9,958 nt of DNA. Origin: Microgenomates group bacterium. GTDB taxonomy: Bacteria > Patescibacteriota > Microgenomatia > UBA1406 > GWC2-37-13. The DNA lies in assembly GCA_028276105.1 (NCBI GenBank), contig JAPYWZ010000014.1, forward strand, positions 1-9,958. The letters run 5' to 3'. The position numbers were made by a program, and so were the translations under genes. Shown here piece by piece: positions 1 to 7,074 of this stretch. The notes below the pieces were generated by a model. It had not been told where the DNA came from, did no database searches, and saw nothing but the letters and a program-made list of their open reading frames with translations. The stretch's first letter is position 1; each line of letters begins with the position of its first letter.

Positions 1-1481
1 TAGTGACCTTTAATTGGTACTTGAGCTGTTCCTGTTTTCCCTCCTAAAGTATATCCTTTTGGTCTTGCCCATTTTACCTCGCCACTTTCTACTACCTCCA
101 TTAACATCTTTTTAATAATTTGCGAAGTTATATTGGTAATCACCTGACCTTCTTTTTTTGGTTTAATTATTTTTTGCTTTCCCTCAGAAGAAATAATCTT
201 TAAAACGACATAAGGACGAAAAATCATTCCTCCATTAACAAGAGCAGCAAAAGCACGAATCAGCTGAATCGGGGTAACCGCAATTCCTTGGCCAAAGGTA
301 ACCGTGGCAAAATCAATTGGATACCACTGACTTTTTGGTTTTAAATAGCCCGAAACTTCTCCTTGAAGATCTATGCCCGTTGGTTGACCAAATCCATATT
401 TTTTTAAATAGTCATAAAGCTTTTCATCGCCTAATTTTTCACCTACATATACCATCCCTACATTGGAAGATTTTTGAAGAATCCGTGTCATTGAAATTTT
501 TCCTTCATATTTATTATCCCAGGTTCTTATTGAATATTCGCCAATGCTAATTGGTCCAATTTCATTATAAAAATCATTTGGTTTTATTTTTTTCTCATTA
601 AGAGCCGCCGCCATGATTAAAGGTTTAAAAACTGATCCCGGTTCATATAAGTCAGAGATGGCTGGATTTTTAAAATATTCTTCAGAAAATAAAAAATAAT
701 TTTTTGGGTCATAATCAGGAAAACAAACCAAAGCCAAAATTGCCATCGAAAAAGGATCGGCCGCAATCACACAACCGCTTTCTGCCTGATATCTTTCTAT
801 TCCTTTTTTTAACTTTTCTTTAATCATTCCTTGGATGTTTTTATCAATGGTTAAAATTAAATCCCGTCCGTTTTCGGGTTCAACCATTTCTTGTTTTCCA
901 ATTAAAATCGGCCGTCCTAACAAATCTTTTTCTGATTGAATAAACCCCGGTAACCCTGAAAGATCTTTATTGTAATATCCCTCAATCCCAAAATAACCAA
1001 TATCTTCTCCCTGATAATTTTTACCAACAAACCCCAAAAGATGAGCAGCTAACGAGGCTTCGGGATAATCTCTTTTTAACACATAATCAAATCCCAAACC
1101 ACTAATTTTTAATTTCTCAATCTCTTCTTTTTTCTCTTTAGTAACTATTGTCACGGCCACCCAATCTTTTTTTTTATTAAACTTTGAAGAAAGAGAGGCT
1201 TCATTTATTTCAAGAATGGTTGAGATTTTTTTTATTGTTTGAGGAGGATCATTAATTTTTTTTGGTTCAAAATAAAGAAGATAGCTATTGTTGTTTAAAA
1301 CTAACGGATTGGACAATCGATCAAAAATCCGTCCCCGTTCTGGCAAAATCTTTCTTTCGGCTAAGTAATCGAAAATTTTTGAAGAAGAATGATTTAAAAT
1401 TTGCAATTGAAAAAGCCGCAAAAAAATAATCAAAAAAAGAAACAGAAATAAGATCAAAAAAAACCTAATTCTTGTAAGCAT
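1..1481 (-). CDS. ftsI: FtsI/PBP2-type septal peptidoglycan transpeptidase, C-terminus beyond the left edge
   Basis: This is a class B penicillin-binding protein that cross-links stem peptides of septal peptidoglycan outside the membrane. I read 493 codons from the ATG at 1481 to the edge, with two bases left over. One N-terminal membrane helix (about residues 6-24) acts as an uncleaved anchor. The ERGRIFDR motif of the pedestal domain is at 48-55. The transpeptidase domain has all three active-site motifs: SVFK with nucleophile Ser283 and Lys286, SSN at 338-340, and KTG at 482-484 within GGKTGTAQ. Only the region after KTG, usually some tens of residues, is missing. An in-frame TAA two codons upstream makes 1481 the earliest possible start. 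The start lies inside the 3' end of the FtsL-like gene (17-base overlap), so translation is probably coupled. Position as fourth gene after mraZ, rsmH and ftsL favours the septal FtsI over an elongasome PBP2. No PASTA domain is visible. Confidence 0.93.
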   Translation of the reverse strand, partial: MLTRIRFFLILFLFLFLIIFLRLFQLQILNHSSSKIFDYLAERKILPERGRIFDRLSNPLVLNNNSYLLYFEPKKINDPPQTIKKISTILEINEASLSSKFNKKKDWVAVTIVTKEKKEEIEKLKISGLGFDYVLKRDYPEASLAAHLLGFVGKNYQGEDIGYFGIEGYYNKDLSGLPGFIQSEKDLLGRPILIGKQEMVEPENGRDLILTIDKNIQGMIKEKLKKGIERYQAESGCVIAADPFSMAILALVCFPDYDPKNYFLFSEEYFKNPAISDLYEPGSVFKPLIMAAALNEKKIKPNDFYNEIGPISIGEYSIRTWDNKYEGKISMTRILQKSSNVGMVYVGEKLGDEKLYDYLKKYGFGQPTGIDLQGEVSGYLKPKSQWYPIDFATVTFGQGIAVTPIQLIRAFAALVNGGMIFRPYVVLKIISSEGKQKIIKPKKEGQVITNITSQIIKKMLMEVVESGEVKWARPKGYTLGGKTGTAQVPIKGH

Positions 1482-1731
1482 ACTTTATTTCTTCAAGATA
1501 AACCGGCGATTCATTTTTAACAAAATTAAGTTGAGCGGCTAAAGAAGCTAGTTTTTCATAAGAAGTTAATTGATAAATTTTTGTTTCTAAATCTAAATTT
1601 TCTTGACGAAGAAGATGAATTTTTTTATCATACATTTTAATTTCTTCCCCCAATTGAATATTAACCATAAAAATAAAAATATTGGCTAAAAAAAGAAAAA
1701 CTAAAAAAATTAAAAATATTTTTTTTATCAT
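1465..1731 (-). CDS. ftsL: FtsL-like short bitopic division protein
   Basis: This 88-residue protein has the FtsL/FtsB (DivIC) architecture. A short basic N-terminus (MIKK) precedes one membrane helix (about 4-24), then a predicted coiled coil (about 29-58), then a short tail containing SYEKLASLAAQLNF. That tail resembles the post-coil segment of the family, in which an alpha-helical motif is followed by a small hydrophobic patch. Family members link FtsQ/B-type proteins to FtsW-FtsI and activate septal synthesis. Sequence conservation in the family is very low, so the call rests on topology and on the slot between rsmH and ftsI, where ftsL is usually found. Its ATG overlaps the rsmH stop as ATGA, and its own end overlaps the ftsI start by 17 bases. 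FtsB/DivIC is the main alternative. Confidence 0.8.
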   Translation of the reverse strand: MIKKIFLIFLVFLFLANIFIFMVNIQLGEEIKMYDKKIHLLRQENLDLETKIYQLTSYEKLASLAAQLNFVKNESPVYLEEIKYAYKN

Positions 1732-2573
1732 TTTAAAGTAAAAACTCTAAGCTTTGCTGATCGCTCAAATGTTTTTTTTGACAAACTAATAATTGGTTTT
1801 TTTGTCAAAAAATTAAGATCGTTTTCAAAAGCAAATTTTTTTACCAATCTATCTTCTAAAGAATGAAAAGTAATCACTAACAGTCTTCCTTCTTGTTTTA
1901 AAATCTTTTTTGCTCCTTCTAATCCTTTTTTTAAGTTTTCTAACTCATCATTGACTAAAATCCTCAAACCCTGCCATATCTGTCGATATATTTTTTCGCT
2001 TTTTTGTTTTATTTTGTCATTAATAATGGAAACTAAATCGCCCACTTTTTCTATCGGCTTAAACTTTCTTCGTCTTACAATCTCATCAACCAGTGGTTTA
2101 AAATTGGTAACTTCTGTGTTTTTGGCAAAAATTTGATAAAGTTCTTCTTTGGACCAATAATTAAGATAGTAAGCTGCATTCATCTTTATCTTTGTGTTAA
2201 TTCTTAAATCCAAAGGTTCATCTACTTTTTTAAACGAAAAACCCCGACCACTTTTCTCAATCTGTTCCATTGAAATGCCTAAATCAAACAAAACGCCATC
2301 AACTGGATAAAAATTCTTTTCTTTAGCCAAAGTCTCTATTTGGGCAAAGTTTTTGTTGGCAAGAAAAAGATTTTTTTCTAAAAAACCTTGATACTTAATC
2401 CTTGCTTTTTTATATAAATCTTCATCCCACTCTATTCCCAAAACTTTCCCTCCCATTGCCAAAATTGCTTTACTATGTCCACCCAAACCAAAAGTGGCAT
2501 CAACATACAATCCCCCTTTTTTTACTTGCAAATAAGAAATTACTTCTTTTAATAAAACTGGTTGATGACTCAT
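1728..2573 (-). CDS. rsmH: 16S rRNA (cytosine-1402-N4)-methyltransferase RsmH (MraW)
   Basis: RsmH uses S-adenosylmethionine to methylate N4 of C1402 in the decoding centre of 16S rRNA. The 281-residue protein starts with the family signature MSHQPVLLKEV. The SAM-binding loop VDATFGLGGHS is at 24-34 and the next acidic strand GIEWDED at 46-52. FDLGIS is at 96-101, GRGFSF at 109-114 and PLDLRIN at 120-126. QGLRILVNDEL (201-211), ITFHSLEDR (234-242) and RSAKLRVF (271-278) are hallmark C-terminal blocks. Length is slightly below the roughly 310 residues usual in the family. The start overlaps the mraZ stop and the stop overlaps the ftsL start, each as ATGA, so the four genes are surely co-transcribed. 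No Shine-Dalgarno sequence precedes the ATG, which fits coupled re-initiation. Confidence 0.97.
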   Translation of the reverse strand: MSHQPVLLKEVISYLQVKKGGLYVDATFGLGGHSKAILAMGGKVLGIEWDEDLYKKARIKYQGFLEKNLFLANKNFAQIETLAKEKNFYPVDGVLFDLGISMEQIEKSGRGFSFKKVDEPLDLRINTKIKMNAAYYLNYWSKEELYQIFAKNTEVTNFKPLVDEIVRRRKFKPIEKVGDLVSIINDKIKQKSEKIYRQIWQGLRILVNDELENLKKGLEGAKKILKQEGRLLVITFHSLEDRLVKKFAFENDLNFLTKKPIISLSKKTFERSAKLRVFTLK

Positions 2574-3001
2574 GATTGACTTTGATATTTCTTAATGTTT
2601 TTTTCAATCTCTTTTTTATATGTTTCCCAGTTATCTTTGGCCCAAATCTCAAAGTAAGTCCCCACTCCAATAAACACTGCCTCAGTCTTATTTATTAAAT
2701 TGGCATACATCAATAAATTTTTGGGAATCACTACCCTTCCTTGATCATCCATTTCCAACAAAGCGGCCGATGAAAAAAGATGGCGTTTTATCTCCATTTT
2801 CTTCATCTCCAAAACCGAAACTCCCATCAGTTCATACGCACTTTTTTCCCAATCTTCATTTCTAAATCCGGAAAGACAAGGATCAAACCCCTTTGTCAAA
2901 GTAAAACTTTTTGTTTTTCCTAAAGCTTCTCTTATCTTTTTGGGAATAACCACTCTGCCACCAGCGGTAATATTTACCCCATATTCACCAAAAAATAGCA
3001 T
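2570..3001 (-). CDS. mraZ: Transcriptional regulator MraZ
   Basis: MraZ is a DNA-binding protein of the SpoVT/AbrB fold that forms ring-shaped oligomers and autoregulates the dcw operon in bacteria where it has been studied. This copy has 143 residues, the usual length, and two AbrB-like halves. The first contains FFGEYGVNI and GGRVVIPKKIR (about 3-24). The second contains MDDQGRVVIPKNL (about 84-96). The second half keeps the family DxxxR motif (Asp85, Arg89). In the first half Arg16 is present but the Asp position is Thr12. The ATG at 3001 is the earliest start, because an in-frame TGA lies two codons upstream. It is the first gene of the leftward cluster and directly follows a predicted promoter with three TGGT boxes that could be its own operator. 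Confidence 0.95.
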   Translation of the reverse strand: MLFFGEYGVNITAGGRVVIPKKIREALGKTKSFTLTKGFDPCLSGFRNEDWEKSAYELMGVSVLEMKKMEIKRHLFSSAALLEMDDQGRVVIPKNLLMYANLINKTEAVFIGVGTYFEIWAKDNWETYKKEIEKNIKKYQSQS

Positions 3002-3005
3002 ATAT

Positions 3006-3030
3006 CACCATTTAACACCATATTAAACCA
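3006..3030 (-). promoter_or_regulatory. Probable MraZ operator: three TGGT boxes at 10-bp spacing
   Basis: Read on the minus strand, TGGTT (3030-3026), TGGTG (3020-3016) and TGGTG (3010-3006) are separated by five bases each, so the period is exactly 10 bp, one helical turn. The characterised E. coli MraZ site is three TGGGN repeats with 5-base spacers; here the third G is T. The array fills the space between the -35 element and the start codon of mraZ, a repressor-like position. It ends one base from the -35 of the divergent murJ promoter. Protein binding is inferred from the repeat geometry and the adjacent mraZ gene. Confidence 0.65.
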
Positions 3031-3038
3031 TTTGTCAA
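3010..3038 (-). promoter_or_regulatory. Predicted sigma-70-type promoter of the mraZ operon
   Basis: On the minus strand a perfect -35 hexamer TTGACA (3038-3033) is followed after 17 bases by TTAAAT (3015-3010), a 4-of-6 match to TATAAT. Transcription would begin around 3003-3001, at or just before the mraZ ATG, so the mRNA would be leaderless or nearly so. The TGGT boxes overlap the spacer and the -10 region. Confidence 0.6.
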
Positions 3039-3060
3039 GAGTTGAAGAAAGAGATATAAT
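3032..3060 (+). promoter_or_regulatory. Predicted sigma-70-type promoter of the murJ operon
   Basis: TTGTCA (3032-3037, 5 of 6 matches to TTGACA), a 17-base spacer and a perfect TATAAT (3055-3060) form a near-consensus promoter. The -35 shares five positions (3033-3037) with the -35 of the opposing mraZ promoter, because TTGTCAA reads TTGACAA on the other strand. The expected start, about 3066-3068, is only 2-4 bases before the murJ ATG at 3070. Confidence 0.72.
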
Positions 3061-3069
3061 TAAAAAACT

Positions 3070-4695
3070 ATGAATAAAATCGTCAAAGTGACTAAGTCGT
3101 TAATTTTTTCTCAACAGAAAACAATTTTTTCTTCGGCCATCTTAATTGCAGCAACCATTGTTGTCGCCCGTTTCTTTGGTTTTTTGCGATTTCGAGTTTT
3201 GGCTTCATATTTTCCCAAAGAACAATTAGATATCTTTTTTGCTTCTTTTCGTATCCCGGATATTATTTTTGAAATTCTAATTACAGGAGCACTGACTTCC
3301 TCTTTTATTCCTATTTTTATTAAATATAAAAACAACCCAAAAGAACTAAGAGAAAATATCTCGTCAATTATTAACCTTATTTTTTTTATCTTATTTTTAA
3401 TAATTTTGACTCTTTTTCTTTTTCTTAAAAAAATTGTTTTGGTAATAACACCGGGATTTTCACCTCAAAAAGTAGACCAAATCACTTTTTTTTCCTCAAT
3501 TCTTCTTTTTGGACAACTGCCTTTTTTGATTTTAGGTAATTTCTTAACCGGCATCGGTCAAGCCAATAAATTTTTTTTTCTTCCATCAATTGCGCCAATT
3601 TTTTATAACTTAGCCATAATCATAACCACTATTTTTTTACACCAACTTGGCCTTTTAGCCCCAGTTATGGGAGTAATTTTTGGGTCTTTGACTATTTTTT
3701 TAATCCAAATACCTTTACTTTTTTTCGATGGCTTTTTATACCAATTTGTTTTAAAAATAAACGCGGCGGTAAAGGAATTTTTTCAAATGGCTATTCCCCG
3801 AATTCTTACCGTAATCGTCTCCCAAATTGATGCTACCATTGACCTAACCCTTTCTACCTTTTTAAAAGCCGGATCATACACCGCCTTTTATCTTGCTCAA
3901 CATCTTCAACTTCTGCCTGTTTCAATCATTGGAATGGCTTGGGGTCAGGCCTCACTTCCTTATCTTTCTGACTTGGTGAAAGAAAAAAAAGAATTTGAAC
4001 TTAAACAAATAGTTGAAGAAACGATTTTATGTCTTCTTTTTTTAAGTCTGCCATTTGCAATATTTTTCATTTTTGGAAGAACGCCTCTTGTTCGTCTTTT
4101 TTTTGGAGGTGAAAAGTTTGATTGGGAGGCAACGGCTGTCACCGCCAAAACCCTTTCCTATTTTGCCTTAGGTTTACCTTTTCATACTTTATATTATTTT
4201 TTAACCCGTTGTTTTTATGCATTTTTAGACACCAAAACCCCATTTTTAATCGGGCTTTTTTCTATTATCGTCAACACTTTTTTCAGCGTTTTTTTTATTT
4301 TCTTTTTGAAACTACCTGTTTTTGCCTTGGCTCTTTCTTTTTCTCTGGCTATTACTTTAAACACTCTTTCTCTTTTTTTATTCCTTACCAAAAAAATAAA
4401 AAATATTAACTACTCCTATTTAATAGGCGAAACTTTAAAAATCTTTACTGCCGCTCTCATTGCCAGTTTACCATCTTACCTTTTTTTAAAAGTGGCTGAT
4501 CCTTGGATATTTAATACAAGGTATACTATTAATGTCTTTTTTCTTTTATTTTCAGTGGCATTAATTTATTTTTTTTGGTATCTTTTTTTTAGTTGGATTT
4601 TGGATGTAAAACAACTTTATTTATTTACCAAACTTATAGGAAAAGCCAAAGAATATCAAAAAAAAATTATCGAGTTATTCAATCAGTATGATTAA
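3070..4695 (+). CDS. murJ: Lipid II flippase MurJ (MviN, MOP superfamily)
   Basis: MurJ moves lipid II from the inner to the outer leaflet of the cytoplasmic membrane. The 541 residues are strongly hydrophobic and segmented into many membrane helices, consistent with the 14-helix MurJ fold at the usual length. The N-terminal signature is clear: ARFFGFLR (33-40), then Asp54, FFASFRIPD (56-64) and GALTSSFIPIF (73-83). Arg34, Arg40 and Asp54 match the E. coli cavity residues Arg18, Arg24 and Asp39. The Arg52 position is Phe67, followed by Glu68. The ATG is preceded by an in-frame TAA at 3061, so no earlier start exists, and there is no Shine-Dalgarno sequence. It is the first gene of the rightward operon, driven by the promoter just upstream, and overlaps the next gene by 8 bases (ATGATTAA). 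A nine-base T run lies at 3571-3579. Confidence 0.96.
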   Translation: MNKIVKVTKSLIFSQQKTIFSSAILIAATIVVARFFGFLRFRVLASYFPKEQLDIFFASFRIPDIIFEILITGALTSSFIPIFIKYKNNPKELRENISSIINLIFFILFLIILTLFLFLKKIVLVITPGFSPQKVDQITFFSSILLFGQLPFLILGNFLTGIGQANKFFFLPSIAPIFYNLAIIITTIFLHQLGLLAPVMGVIFGSLTIFLIQIPLLFFDGFLYQFVLKINAAVKEFFQMAIPRILTVIVSQIDATIDLTLSTFLKAGSYTAFYLAQHLQLLPVSIIGMAWGQASLPYLSDLVKEKKEFELKQIVEETILCLLFLSLPFAIFFIFGRTPLVRLFFGGEKFDWEATAVTAKTLSYFALGLPFHTLYYFLTRCFYAFLDTKTPFLIGLFSIIVNTFFSVFFIFFLKLPVFALALSFSLAITLNTLSLFLFLTKKIKNINYSYLIGETLKIFTAALIASLPSYLFLKVADPWIFNTRYTINVFFLLFSVALIYFFWYLFFSWILDVKQLYLFTKLIGKAKEYQKKIIELFNQYD

Positions 4696-5953
4696 CGAAA
4701 ACAACCATCAAAAAGAAATCACCATTAAGGCCATTCAAAAAAAATTGGTGGGCAAAAAACTGACTTATAAAGAGATCTATGCAATTATGGATGAAATCGC
4801 TCATGAACGTTTATCGGACATTTTAACTACCTATTTTGTTGCTTCATCATTTAAAGAAGGATACTCAGAAGAAGAACTTTATTACTTTACCAAAGCGATG
4901 GTGGAAACGGGTAATCGGTTAAAATTTAAAGGGATTGTCGCCGATAAACACTCAGTTGGTGGAATTGCTGGAACAAGAACGACAATGATTGTTGTGCCAA
5001 TTGTTGCTGCTTATGGTTACAAAATCCCAAAAATCTCCTCCCGCGCCATTACCACTCCAGCCGGCACCGCTGATGTGATGGAGGGGATTGCTAATGTTGA
5101 CTTTCAACCTCAAGAAATTGTCAATATTGTTGAAAAAGTAGGTGGCTGTATTGTCTGGAATGGTAAGTTAAATATTGCTCCGGCTGATGATGTGATTATA
5201 AGAGTGGAAGAGCCTTTGATGTTTGAATCATTTGATAAAATTATAATCTCAGTCATGTCAAAAAAAATTGCTGCTGGCACTACTCATTTGGTTTTAGATC
5301 TTCCTTATGGTAAAACCGCCAAAATTCACCGCCTTTCTGACGCTCAAAAGGTAGCAAAAAAATTTGAAATGTTAGCAAAAAAATTTAATATAAAAGTTGC
5401 TTTTGATATCAACGAAATGCTTGAACCGGCTGGTCGAGGAATTGGTCCAATTTTAGAAGCCCGTGATGTTTTATATGTTTTAGAACAACATATTGATCGA
5501 CCTTTACGACTTGAGGCAAAAGCGCTAAGACTAGCAGGATTATTACTCGATCTTTGTTTTAAAGAAGAAAAAAAAGATTTAAATGGTGAAGAAGAAGCTA
5601 GAAAAATCCTAAAAAATGGGCTGGCGCTTAAAAAATTTCAAGAGATTGTTGCTGCTCAAGGAGGTGATAAAGAAATAAAAAGTAGTAAACTAAAACTCGC
5701 TAAATTTAAGAAAGATATTTTAGCTACAGTTTCTGGTAAAATTAAAGATATTAATAATTATAATCTTAATACCATCGCCAAAATTCTTGGAGCACCAAAA
5801 GATAAACAAGCGGGAATTTATTTGCATAAAAAACTTGACCATCCGGTAAAGAAAAATGAACCAATAATGACTTTTTATTCAAACGACCCATATCTTTTAA
5901 AAGAAGCTGAAGTCACTATGGGAAATTTACCAATTTTTACCATTGAACATTAA
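4688..5953 (+). CDS. deoA: AMP phosphorylase-like nucleotide phosphorylase (archaeal type, short form)
   Basis: This member of the thymidine/AMP phosphorylase family resembles the archaeal nucleoside-5'-monophosphate phosphorylases, which convert AMP and phosphate to adenine and ribose-1,5-bisphosphate. Supporting blocks are DKHSVGG (86-92), SSRAITTPAGTADVME (117-132), APADD (164-168), SVMSKK (188-193), RGIGPILEARD (250-260) and a C-terminal pyrimidine-phosphorylase-like domain (about 350-406). Bacterial thymidine phosphorylase has Arg in YALRD, which binds the pyrimidine base; here the aligned block is APADD, as in AMP phosphorylases. At 421 residues it is about 80 shorter than archaeal enzymes of about 500 and begins directly at the helical domain, so the N-terminal oligomerisation domain is absent. 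It overlaps murJ by 8 bases and ends one base before mltG, so it is co-transcribed with wall genes. Rubisco and ribose-1,5-bisphosphate isomerase, its usual pathway partners, are not in the window. Substrate is inferred. Confidence 0.87.
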   Translation: MINENNHQKEITIKAIQKKLVGKKLTYKEIYAIMDEIAHERLSDILTTYFVASSFKEGYSEEELYYFTKAMVETGNRLKFKGIVADKHSVGGIAGTRTTMIVVPIVAAYGYKIPKISSRAITTPAGTADVMEGIANVDFQPQEIVNIVEKVGGCIVWNGKLNIAPADDVIIRVEEPLMFESFDKIIISVMSKKIAAGTTHLVLDLPYGKTAKIHRLSDAQKVAKKFEMLAKKFNIKVAFDINEMLEPAGRGIGPILEARDVLYVLEQHIDRPLRLEAKALRLAGLLLDLCFKEEKKDLNGEEEARKILKNGLALKKFQEIVAAQGGDKEIKSSKLKLAKFKKDILATVSGKIKDINNYNLNTIAKILGAPKDKQAGIYLHKKLDHPVKKNEPIMTFYSNDPYLLKEAEVTMGNLPIFTIEH

Positions 5954-5954
5954 A

Positions 5955-6917
5955 ATGAAAAAAATATTAATAACCGGCATTCTTTCTTTATTGATTGTCG
6001 CCTTCTTTTATCTTTTTTATAAACAAGGAATTAAGCCTGTTGATAAAAACAGTAAAGAAACAAAAATATTTGTCATCCAAAAGGGAGAAAGTTTAAAAAG
6101 CATCATCGATAACCTTTATCGACAAAATTTAATCCGCAATCGCCTGGCTTTTTATTTACTCATAAAAAAATTAGGCTTTGAAAAAAAAATTCAAGCTGGG
6201 GATTTTAGGCTTTCACCATCAATGGATGCAAAAACCATTGCCAAAACTTTAACCAAAGGCACCCTGGATATTTGGGTAACGATTATCGAAGGCTTAAGAA
6301 AAGAAGAAATTGCCCAAATTATTAATCAGAATTTTTCTATTCCAGAAAGTGAGTTTTTAAAATACGCCAAAGAAGGCTATCTTTTTCCCGATACCTATCT
6401 TATCCCAAAAGAAGCCACTGCCGAAGCGATCGTTAAAATTTTAGTCAACAATTTTTATCGCCGCTTCAACGATGATCTTCGACAAAAAGCAAAAGATAAA
6501 AGTCTTACCGAAGAGGAGGTAGTAACCATTGCTTCTTTGGTGGAAAAAGAAGCAAAATATGAAGAAGATAGAACAAAAGTAGCCAGTATCATCTTAAAAC
6601 GGTTAAAAAATGATTGGCCTTTGCAAGTTGATGTCACCGTTCAATATGCTTTAGGTTATCAACCCCAAGAAAAAACTTGGTGGAAAAAGAATTTAACTAA
6701 AGAAAACTTGAATATCGATTCGCCCTACAATACTTACAAAAACAAAGGTCTTCCCCCAACCCCAATCTGTAACCCTGGCCTTGCCTCAATCAAAGCCGTA
6801 ATTTTTGCCGATGCCAATACTCCATATTGGTATTACCTTTCCGACAAAACTGGCCGGATGCACTACGCCAAAACCTTAGAAGAACATAATGAAAATATAA
6901 GAAAGTATCTTCAATAA
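5955..6917 (+). CDS. mltG: Endolytic murein transglycosylase MltG (YceG-like)
   Basis: MltG cleaves nascent glycan strands next to the membrane and so sets strand length, acting as a terminator of peptidoglycan polymerisation. From the ATG at 5955 the protein has 320 residues, close to the family norm. One N-terminal membrane helix (about 4-22) is followed by a LysM-like segment (about 38-101) and the YceG catalytic domain. GYLFPDTYLI (141-150) and ASLVEKEA (193-200) are diagnostic; Glu197 matches catalytic Glu218 of E. coli MltG. LQVDVTVQYAL (223-233), DSPYNTY (255-261) and GLPPTPICNPG (265-275) complete the fold. A TTG at 5943 would add four residues, but it lies inside the preceding gene and the ATG begins the typical MKKI lead. 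The start follows the previous stop by one base with no Shine-Dalgarno sequence, suggesting coupled translation as last gene of the murJ operon. Confidence 0.96.
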   Translation: MKKILITGILSLLIVAFFYLFYKQGIKPVDKNSKETKIFVIQKGESLKSIIDNLYRQNLIRNRLAFYLLIKKLGFEKKIQAGDFRLSPSMDAKTIAKTLTKGTLDIWVTIIEGLRKEEIAQIINQNFSIPESEFLKYAKEGYLFPDTYLIPKEATAEAIVKILVNNFYRRFNDDLRQKAKDKSLTEEEVVTIASLVEKEAKYEEDRTKVASIILKRLKNDWPLQVDVTVQYALGYQPQEKTWWKKNLTKENLNIDSPYNTYKNKGLPPTPICNPGLASIKAVIFADANTPYWYYLSDKTGRMHYAKTLEEHNENIRKYLQ

Positions 6918-7074
6918 TTTTTCACCTTTCTCTTCAATTGTTCGATGATTTGGTTGTCGATAAGGTTTTAATGATAGATTTTAATTTTCATTCAAAACCT
7001 CTCCTCCAACTTCAAAAACAAATCTCCAAAGCCACCTACCTCTTCAAAAATTCTTATTATTTATATAAAGGTTC

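Noticed and set aside
317..550. Plus-strand open frame of 77 codons
   Set aside because: It lies wholly antisense to the transpeptidase domain of ftsI, whose SxxK, SxN and KTG motifs are read on the other strand.
4122..4409. Plus-strand open frame of 95 codons inside murJ
   Set aside because: Phe-rich out-of-frame shadow of a T-rich membrane-protein gene, with no family features.
5943..5957. TTG at 5943 as the mltG start
   Set aside because: It would add only four residues, sits within the preceding gene, and the ATG at 5955 begins a standard lead to the membrane helix.
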